A DNA stretch of 64,000 nucleotides from Conchocele bisecta (Eukaryota; Mollusca; Bivalvia; Lucinida; Thyasiridae), in assembly GCA_029237695.1 (NCBI GenBank), contig CM055267.1:11807043-11871042 (forward strand), written 5' to 3'. A model generated the notes under the pieces. The model saw nothing but the letters and a program-made list of their open reading frames with translations. It was not told the DNA's origin and did not search any database. The position numbers and the translations under genes were made by a program. This document shows, piece after piece, positions 54,863-64,000 of this stretch; the first letter of the stretch is position 1, and every line of letters starts with the position of its first letter.

Positions 54863-56639
54863 TGGGCCCTCATCAGCCTGCCAGATGCACAGGCTGGTCT
54901 GGTGATACACTGGTCGCAAATTTCATAAGGTCCCTGTCAGACTATGTGGTAATGTGTCCGTATCAGAAAATAATAAAGTTACTCACTTTCACGTTGATAA
55001 CTTCTATTGTCATTTTACTGATGTCAGTTTAAATTGTATGCCCCGTCAAATCGTGTGTCTAATATTGCTCAGTGGTAAATGAAATGGCTGCCATCTAACT
55101 AACTATTCCTCCCAATGTATCAAGTTTATATACTAATAACACATATGTACAATATGATATATGGACAAATAAAGCAAGTGTGGCAAAATGATATTGCAAA
55201 AGTGATGCAGATTTCATGCCGTTCCATTAGATTCTGCCCATCCAACCATATTTGTGTGTATTTCTCCATGTTACATATAATATGCTGTAATGGGATGTAT
55301 TTGGTGTGAGTTGACCAGCAGTGAGTGACATGTGTGTGTAAGTATCAGGCGGACAGCTACTTAGCCTTCTGTGCTAAATCGTGCAGTTTTGCCACAAAAT
55401 TTTGGCACGAACAGACAGCAGTGATCATGTAAACCATTATATTACACGGAAAATATATTACATGAGCCACACCATCCGATAACATATTTATTATTTTCTT
55501 TATTTTTTACATATTCTTAATAGCACACCTCTTTTTAAGCAATATGGAACACAAAAAATATCAATGCATCCCGATTAGTTTTAATTTTACAAGTATTTTC
55601 TTTATGACGTTGTAGCTCAATGATGCCGAAACGAAACGTTTTTTTATCAATGCCATGTGTGCTTATGCATGCGTAACTGTGCAGATTTTTTTATGTTTGC
55701 AGAACAATGCATACATAATAGTTGACAAACACCACATATCGGACATATTTTTAAAACGTCTTGGATAAATGCAACATTATTTATCGTGTGCATGATTTTT
55801 ACCCAATAATGACGTCTAAATGACGTAAATATTGCATTCAACATCTGTTAATAAGGTGTTTGATTTACTGAACTCAAAGACGTTATTTTTTCGCGAAAAT
55901 AAAGACGGAATAATGATTAAACTTTGGAGATGGAAAACCTGTCTGTGATCATCGCACTATTAACTTTGGTCATGAATGCCGCACAACTTTGTGCTTGTGC
56001 TTGCAATTTTCTGAATTATCCCACGGGATCATAACCCGAACCACCAAATTTTAATACATATTTATGTAGTAGGAAGGAAATGTATCGTAAAGTGAAAAAT
56101 ATCTGGGCGGCTCACTCACTGTGTCGCTACAAACGCTATCAAAGCCGGCTTGTAGCGGAAGGCAGTACAAATGTTTGATTATCCTACTATGGCCGTACTA
56201 CATGTACTACATCCCTCCTTCCTACAAATAGACATTTGTTTTTCTTTTTCTCAAATGTCTCCAGTCCTTTCATAAGAACTCCCTAGTTCATTCTGTATGG
56301 AAGACATCATACATAATCTGACTTCGCCTATTGGCTCGAAGAGTAATCTATCCTGGTTCATTGGCACCACTGTAGTAGGAGGGGAATGTGTCATAAAGTG
56401 AAAAATATCTTGTCGGCGGCTGGGGTTGAACCCAGTCTGCCTGCATGTGAGGCAAACACTCTACCACGTCACTATAAAAGCCGGCTTGTACCGCAAGGCA
56501 GTACAAATGTTCGATTATCCTTATCCTGAAAATTTTATTTCATGTGATGCATATAACAGTCAATGATGTTTAATCTAGAGTAATGTGTGCCAGGGCCTGT
56601 AATGCAACTATGTAATAGTTTTGTTCACATATTGAATTT
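54863..56639. repeat. Second copy of the 46916-48670 flank
   Basis: Near-identical to the first copy, including the MITE remnant (54858-54930), both SINE-like fragments and the tRNA-like sequence. The offset between copies is about 7.95 kb. Confidence 0.9.
56414..56483 (-). tRNA. tRNA-Val(CAC)-like sequence, second copy
   Basis: Same sequence as 48446-48515 on the minus strand, including the GGGTTCAACCC T arm and CAC anticodon position. Same doubts apply. Confidence 0.4.
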
Positions 56640-57605
56640 TTATGCCCCCGCCACCGAATTGTGAGGGGGGCATATAGTGTCACCGGCGTCCGTACGTACG
56701 TAACGTACGTAACGTACGTCCCAAAACCTTAACGCTCGGGTAAATGGCTTATAGTTTCTGTTTCCTTGCTCGGATCTGCTTCTCATTTCACACACGCATT
56801 GCTCCAATGGTCCTCCACCGCCCTGTGACAAATCCACATTCGTCCCGCCCCCGCTAAGCCCAGGGTCAAGGTCACAGACTTGTGCGTCCAAAACCTTACG
56901 CTTGTGTAAATGGCTTATAAATTTCTCTGTTTCCTTGCTCAGATCTGCTTCACATTTCACACACGCATTGCTCCAATGGTCCTCCACCGCCCTGATTCAA
57001 ATCCACATCGTCCCACCCCTGCTAAGCCACAGGGTCAAGGTCACAGACTAGTGTGTTCAAAACTTAACGCTCGGGTAAATGGGCTTATAATTTCTGTTTC
57101 CTTGCTCGGATCTGCTACACATTTCACACACGCCATTGCTCCAATGCTCCTCTACCGCCCGTGACAAATCCACAAATTCGTCCTGCCCCCGCTAAGTCCA
57201 GGGTCCAAGGTCACAGACTTGGCTGCGTTCGAAACCTTAACGCTTTGTGTAAATGGCTTATAAAATTTACTCTGTTTTTCCCATTGCCGGCGGATCTGCA
57301 TTTCACATTTCACATAAAACACGCATTTTGCTCCAATGGTCCTTCCCACCCGCCCCGATCAAAATTCAAATCACATTCGTCCCACCCCCCCGCTAAGCCG
57401 CCCAGGGACAAAGGTCACAGAACTTGTGTGTTCAAAACCTTAACCTTTAACGCTCGGTAAATGGCTTATAATTTCTGTTTCCTTTCCTTGCTCGGTATCT
57501 GCTTACACATTTCACAACACGCAATGTGATCCAATGCTCCTCTAACCGCCCTGTTGATGAATCCAACATTCGTCCTGCCCCCCGCTAAGCCCAGGTCAAG
57601 GTCAC
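56640..57605 (+). mobile_element. Short Helitron-like element, second copy
   Basis: TTATGCCCCCGCCACC with the GAGGGGGGCAT arm, ACGT microsatellite and five or six core monomers, ending GGTCAAGGTCACAGAC at the join to the gene block as at 49713. The first ~500 bases are clean; from about 57150 random insertions begin. Confidence 0.8.
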
Positions 57606-60600
57606 AGACAAAAGTTATTTGCCAAGAGAAAGAACCCTATTTGATTTAAAAAAATTTAAAAAAAAACCAGGGGCCGTTTCACTAAACTTCGTAAAGACTA
57701 AAATTTGCGTAAGTGCAAAGCTATGATAGGTCAGTAAATTTACACATTAACCACAAATTAACATTATTTATTTTCCTTGTAGAACATTATTGGAATTTAC
57801 ATTTTATTGAGGCATAGGCTTCATTAATGCCAATGCTATAGCTCAAAAATAAAAGGTAAATCCATGCCAATAGAAAATTTGCAGATGATCCTATAATTTT
57901 TGCACTTAACGAACAGTTTTAGTCGTACGAAAGATTTAGTGAATAAACTGGGCCCCAGTTAATTAATCTTTTTCAGTACGATCATGCCTCAGACAGGCTT
58001 ATATAGTTTGTGGAGTGGGGAATGGGACACAGAAGATACAGAAACAAAATTAATATACAAGTTTATAGTGTTAACAGATAATTAAATAACATGATAAAAG
58101 ACAAACATAAATTACATGTAAGTACAAACATCAGAATTTCAGCACTATATTCAATGCCATCATTACGCTGGTACTTAAATACTAAAAGCATGGGCCTTTT
58201 GGATGACGTAAATTATCTCCGATCCGATAGTTACCATGTCGCAATTTGGAACCTTCGCCAGCAAATTGTCTTCCGACCAACCTCGCGTCTAGCTGTTCCC
58301 CCTGTAGAACTCGCCAGAAAGCACTGGTCCACCGTGTCGGCCCGCCCACCCTGTCTCCACTGGTACTCCAACCACCCCCTGCAGGTGACCTCATGGCGCG
58401 ACCTTGCCTGACCTCTGTCGGGTCGTCTGCTGCCCCTCTGGTGTATTTCAAAAACCGCCAATGGATTCTGTGATAGACTGTTTGCACCGCTACCTCTTGG
58501 AACCTAAAAATAGGAGCCAATTCAATTTTAAATTGCATGTTAATTTTTCACAGACATCAATCATGAAAACGATGACAAGTGCAATCTACATAAATAGCAT
58601 GTGACTTTTTCATGATCAAACTTATTTACAAACTTTATGAAACTTTTTTGTAAATGACATCAACAAGTTTGTTTTGGCAAAATTTTCAAGAGCTATAAAT
58701 AATTTCACGATCTAAAAAATCAATAACAGTTATTTGTAAATATTTTTTACATGAAAATTTGCCACAAATCACATGGAAGCAAAAATTCAGATGTCTTATT
58801 TCTTAATTCATGTAGGGCTCAACAGTTCTTTATTATGATAAAAATCCCAATTTCATGCTGAGGATATAAACGCTATTTTGTTATTTTTGAGAAAATCATA
58901 TATGTTTTCTTTATATGTCCGTGACCACCATTTGAACCGGTCTCATTGAGACGGTTCAAATGAAGTGGTCACCAAACATATACTTTTCATTGAGAAAATA
59001 ATCAAAAATAAAATTAAATTATAACAGAATGGTAAGGTTAATTCAGAATAAATAATTGGTTAAATACAAAGTAACTAATATCAGAAATAATCTGCTTGAA
59101 ATAAATAATTATTTAAATATCAGCATGTTTTCATCTACCATGCCACAAAGCGGATTTATTGGCAACTTTATGGTCGTATGAGTGCTAATCTCCTTACCTT
59201 GGTGCCAATTTGCTGGTCAGGTACTGCCTATACATGTGACGTAACTCCCGCCCCGTGGACGGACAACGGAAAACGGGAGGACCTGTGTGGGAAGTCACGA
59301 GACTCCGGCCCCCCCCCCGTCCAGCGCGGTCGGTCAGCAGTTGGCGACTCAGGGGGCAAACGATCTGGGTATCTGGAAGAGATTGGTGAAAATGGGGGTT
59401 AGTTAAAGCACATGGGAAGAAAAATGACAAATGACTACATTGTCTAATGGAAAATGTTTCTAGTTCTTCTAAAAACATTATTACTATGTATTCTTGACAC
59501 CTTTCAACAAACTAATCCCCGTGATATAAGAGCCAGGATGACTAATCCAGGACATATGGACATCACACCTGCTTAGTTTTATCTTAAATTCATTATTCAA
59601 ACGATTTTTAACCAGTGTGATAGCCTCATTATCTATCAAGTAACATTACCTAATGTAGACCAACCCTGTCTGGTCAGCGATGTCAATGGGCAACCAGCAG
59701 GTCACGGAGTCCTAGCAGCAGCGGTAAACCAGCGTCCATGTTTAAATAATGGCTGTTTATTGAAGAAATTGGGGGGGGGGGGAGAAATGTGGTGGACTAA
59801 TACAACAGTCAGGGTTAGAGTAGCAATGGAAATGGTGACAAAATCCGGGAATCTGCTGTTTATTTATACCTGCCAATTTTGTTCCATCCTGATAATTAGC
59901 ACTAATTAGGTAAGTAATCACCTTGAAGCTTTGGTCACATTAGCTATGCCTTTGATCTTATAATAGGTGAACAACATAAGTAGGTTGCTAATTACGTATC
60001 TTTTAATAATTGATTAGAATTACCAATTTAAATTTAAATTTTTGTAATGACTTGAATGAAAGCATATTCATGTTACTAATTGTACTGGTACTATTTGTGA
60101 TCAAAAGGTTATTTTTCTTTTTAAATGATTTAACTTTTATTTTTCCATTAATGACTTGTGTATACTGGATTGCCTTAAAACAGAAGACATAATACCCAAT
60201 CAAAGGAGAAAATTAATTGGTGCCTTGAAAGTGCGGTTAATTGGTTATTTGGCAATGGTTTCCAAAAAGAAAAATCTTCCCCTGAAAAGTGATCTAGTGT
60301 GAAAACATCATAATGATTTTTAAAAATTCATAAAACAAATTTGGTATTTCGTACAAAAATTAAAATTTTACCAAAATCTTTCCCAAATAAAAAACTGTAA
60401 TTGAAGAAACCAGCTAATATCCCTAATTTGTTCATTATTATTTTTGCTCAACCAGTTTGAACAAAAGAGACACCATTATGTCTAACATTTGTATGAGCGA
60501 GTGGGGGCACATGTTTTCCTCAGAATAACCCCCCCCCAAAAACAATTCTACTTGGCGGTATCTTACCCAAATACGGCATAAAATTGTATTTATTCCTTAA

Positions 60601-61150
60601 ATGAGGAAGAAACTTAATAGAATTTAAAAAGATTTCAGAATTGATTAATCTCCTCATGGTGGCCCATTTTTTGTCGCTGCTTTTTCGTTTTGCAAAAATG
60701 CGACCTCTAGACCACCTAACTTTATTTTTCCTGTTGTGCCAGGCCGTCATCGACAAATGAATCACTCTGGAAACCAATTCTTGGTTGAAATCGGATGAAC
60801 TACGTCAACCAAGAAATGGGCTGTCGCAAAAAGGCCATCCTTTTAATTTTAAATTAGATTTGCAAATGTCCCTTCACTAGTGAACCACATTGGCCCGATA
60901 CTCCTGGGATCAAACAATTTACTGTTTAGGGTGCGGTGGGTGAAGACTTTTCATAGTTGGTTACGATGGAGGATGGTCGCCATAATTCCAAGATGGCCAC
61001 CATAGAAAAGTAGGTCAAATTCTTCAAATATTTCTTTTCTTCTTCGGACGAAAGTTTGGCAGGAATGATCGATTTGTCAATAAGTTTTCTTTGCAGAATT
61101 TGTTTACAAGTAATGATGCTGGGATCAAAACTGGGCGGGGCCTGGGGCTC
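57606..61150. repeat. Gene block, copy 3, indel-rich
   Basis: Collinear with 49714-52803 and sharing its diagnostic variants, but about 15 percent longer owing to scattered small insertions. Contains the MITE (about 57670-57955), gene copy 3, the intron hairpin and the diverged repeat. Confidence 0.85.
58289..59739 (-). pseudogene. Three-exon gene, copy 3, frames broken by indels
   Basis: Exon positions correspond to copies 1 and 2: exon 1 about 59739-59650, exon 2 about 59372-59199, exon 3 about 58502-58289. Several one- to five-base insertions break all three exons, and the TATA box reads TATAAATAAA-like. The same kind of indels hits introns and flanks equally. I think this is sequencing error, or an artefactual copy, rather than a genuine pseudogene. 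Confidence 0.6.
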
Positions 61151-62404
61151 GTTTTCCTTTCCTTTGGCATGCCAGCCGGGGCATTCGTGTGCCGACAAAG
61201 GCCCACATTTCTAAGATAATAAATTAAGTTTTCATTGAAAAATTCAATATGGTGAAGTAATAAAACTGTCTGATTGTTTTTGCCCGGCACCCCCCCATCA
61301 CATGCACATTATCCGGTTCGAAAATATCCCAACTGTGGGTAATCGTTTGCCGTGGCACGAGGGAACTGTTTTGAATCCCAAGGCCCGCAGGCCGCAGGGT
61401 TTCAAACAGTTTCCCTCGTGCCACCTGGCAAACATTTACCCACGGCCGGGACAATAGGACGAAAACGTTATTGCTAACATTTCCGTCGCAATATCATGCA
61501 ATTTAAGTATAAATATAATGTAGTACTTTTTCGGTAATCTCTTTTAATAATCTGCTCCATTCAAACTGCAGATTTACACAATTGCATAATTCCCGGGGCC
61601 AGGTAAAGTACAACGACGCGTGATGCCAGCCGCGACCAATTTTCAAAAGTTCCACAGTGCGACCGTAGTTGATAACTGGTCTGATGACGTAATGGCCGCG
61701 TTCTAAAGTAACGACATGATACACATGCATTAACGTAGGTGATAGCAGCTTGGCCATCCGAAATGAGCATTGCCTGCAGCCATGGTCAAACAGCACTCGC
61801 TGTATGTTTTTGAACACTGCGTGTGAGCGGTGGTCAAACAACAGCAGTCCTAGTAACAATGATTAGTTTGAGAGAATAAGCGGGCCGTTCATAAATTTCG
61901 CTTTTCCAAATTAAGATGCCATTATGTGATTGGTGGATTAGACTACCCTGAATCGATCATAGCACAAGCCAAGACCAGTAAACAATGGTGTGCCATTCAC
62001 AATGAAATTAACGTCAACAATAGGTTCCATTAAACATAGTTATTTGAACATTATTAAAATATTTAATTACATGTATTACATAATGCTAAATCAAACATTT
62101 GTTCTCTTGCAGCGCTGGGGAGTGAACATTTGTCCATCTGCCAGTGGTTATTATAAGTATTACTGTCTTTTTTTTCAATAACCACGTGCAAAGGTTTTTT
62201 ATTGACAATGTTTCTGGTCTCTCTCAACATTAATGACGATTCTAAATGTACCACTCAACCATTGAAGACCTTAATAGAATAACAAGTTGATTTCTACCCC
62301 AGTACTGCAAGAACAAAAAGAGGGTAAAATTAATCTGTAATTGTTAATAATTTTTGTATTTGAAAATCTGACAATTACATGTATATTATTCTTTACGGAT
62401 TTGT
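61151..62404. other. Noisy copy of 52806-53906
   Basis: Solo Helitron 3' end, GC-rich hairpin (about 61345-61433), CRE-like strings and flank in the same order, with insertions throughout. An extra GTGAGCGGTGGTCAAACA line near 61821 is not in the clean copy. Confidence 0.75.
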
Positions 62405-63245
62405 AATCTGACCCTATGGAAGTGGCAACTAGTATAGACCCTGGAAAGAGCAACCTAGTATTGACCCTAGGAAGTTGCAACTAGTAATAGACCCTGGAAG
62501 GTGCAAACTAGTAGTTGAACCCTGGTAAGTGCAACTAGTATTGACCCTGGAAGTGCAACTAGTATAAGACCCTGGAAGAGCAACTAGTATAAGACCCTGG
62601 GAAAGGTGCAACTAGGATATGACCCTGGAAGTGCAAACCTAGTAATAGACCCTGGAAGTGCAACTAAGTGTAAGACCCTCGTAAGAGCAACTAGTATATA
62701 CCCTTGGCAAGTGCAACTAGTTGTAGAAACCAATGGAAGTGCAACTAGTATTAGACCCCTGGACAAGTGCAACTAGAATTTAGACCCTGGTAAGTGCAAA
62801 ACTAGGTATTGAACCCTGGTAAGTGCAACTAGTATTGACCCTTGGAAGTTGCAACTAGTATTGACCCTGGAAGTGGGGCACAACTAGTATACCCTGGTCC
62901 CAAGGAAGTCAACTAGTATAAAGACCCTGGAAGAGATCAACTTAGTATTGACCCTCCCTGGAAGTGCAACTAGTAATTAGCCCCACCCGTGGAAGTGCAA
63001 CATGTTTATAGACCCTGGAAGTGCAACTATTAGTAGAACCCAGGGAAGTGCAAACATGGTATATGACCCTGGAAGTGCAACTAGTAATAGGACCCTGGAA
63101 GTGCAACTAGTATAGTCCCTGGAAGTTACAACTAGTAATAGACCCTGGAAGTGCAACTAGTATTGACCCGCCGGGAAGTGCAGAACTAAGTAGAAAGACC
63201 CTGGAGGAAGTGGCAACTAGTATTGGACCCCTGGAAAGTGGCAAC
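62405..63245 (+). repeat. 24-bp minisatellite, array 3 (~35 copies, noisy)
   Basis: The same unit as array 2 with frequent indels. It ends in a disturbed GTGTAGGGCCCTTCATCAGA version of the MITE-remnant junction. Confidence 0.85.
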
Positions 63246-64000
63246 GAGTGTAGGGCCCTTCATCAGACCTGGCCAGATTGCACAGGCTGGTCCTGGTGAT
63301 ACAACTGGTCGCAAAATTTCATAAGGTCCCTGTCAGACTAATGTGGTAATGTGTCCCACATTCCAGAAAAATAATAAAGTTTACTCACTTTCAACGTTGA
63401 ATAACTTCATTAAGTCATTTTTACTGATGTCAGTTTAAATTGGTATGCCCCGACAAATCGAGTGGTCTAATTATTGCTCAGTGGTAAATGAAAATGGGCT
63501 TGCCATCTCAACTAACTATTCCTCCCAATGTTTATCCAAGTTTATTATACTAATAACAAAACAATATGTTACAATATGAAATAAAATGGGACAAATAAAT
63601 AAGCAAGTGTGGCAAAATGATAAATGCCAAAAGTGATGCAGATTTCATGGCCCGTTCCATTAATTTCTTGCCATCCAACCCATATTTGTTGGGGTATTTC
63701 CACCATGTTAACGAATAAAATATGCTGTTTAAATGGGATGTATTTATTTGTTTGAGTTTGATTTCCACCAGCAGTGAAGTGACATGTTGTTGTGTAAAGT
63801 CAACCAGGCGGACAGCTAACTTAGCCTTCTGTGCTAAAACTCCCGTGCAGTTTTGCCACAAAATAAAATTTAGGGCACAGAACAGACAGCAGTTGATCAT
63901 GTAAACATTTATATTACCATCGGAAAAATAAATAACATGGAACCACACCCATCCGATAACGATTTTTAATTATTTTATTTTTTATTCTTTTTAATATTCA
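63246..64000. repeat. Start of a third copy of the flank, cut by window end
   Basis: Collinear with 46916-47550 and 54863-55500, noisy. The window ends before the SINE-like fragments would appear. Confidence 0.8.

Noticed and set aside
53733..54873. Long frames of 120-210 codons in the 24-bp minisatellite on both strands
   Set aside because: The 24-base period keeps all frames open; no splice sites, no composition unlike the repeat, and indels break them in the other arrays.

Overview
The window is eukaryotic and almost entirely non-coding. It is AT-rich and split-gene, and it is packed with foldback elements, tRNA-related SINE fragments and a ~167-bp satellite embedded in a Helitron/Helentron-like element. 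The combination of a 'TTATGCCCC...GGGGGCAT' 5' hairpin, a short ACGT or CCGT microsatellite, a tandem ~160-bp core and a 3' hairpin ending in CTAG resembles the pearl/BIV160-type elements known from bivalve molluscs. I therefore infer a bivalve genome; no database search was possible.

Two real genes can be supported. (1) A plus-strand gene crosses the window. Three exons with matching splice phases (2395-2533, 5358-5522, 41588-41681) encode part of an FG-GAP-like beta-propeller protein, most like the FAM234 family. The third intron-exon step spans 36 kb, and that intron contains nearly everything between 5.5 and 41.6 kb. (2) A small three-exon minus-strand gene (137 aa, TATA box, clean phases) of unrecognised family lies in that intron (7668-8934). 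It recurs downstream at 50315-51586 and, in an indel-ridden copy, at 58289-59739.

Layout: 1-10.1 kb holds foldback/MITE elements, exons A and B, a small Helitron-like element inserted in a ~190-bp tandem repeat, and gene 2. From 10,149 to 35,996 lies one giant Helitron-like element whose core has expanded to about 150 satellite monomers, with ~3.9-kb higher-order repeats and internal copies of both element ends. From 36 to 41.5 kb are diverged repeats, a promoter-like cluster near 39.1-39.4 kb, SINE and foldback elements. From 41.6 to 43.7 kb is exon C followed immediately by a 68-bp minisatellite built from that exon's own 3' end and splice donor. From 44.2 kb to the end is a tandem duplication with a period of roughly 8 kb: 24-bp minisatellite, flank with tRNA-like SINEs, short Helitron-like element, gene 2 block, flank. 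It is present as two full units and the start of a third.

Sequence quality varies sharply. Parts (about 10.3-19.9 kb, 29.6-30.9 kb, 44.4-46.9 kb, 48.7-49.6 kb, 57.1 kb to the end) are full of scattered small insertions compared with near-identical clean copies, which looks like unpolished long-read sequence. Copy numbers and the reading frames of the last copy should be judged with that in mind.
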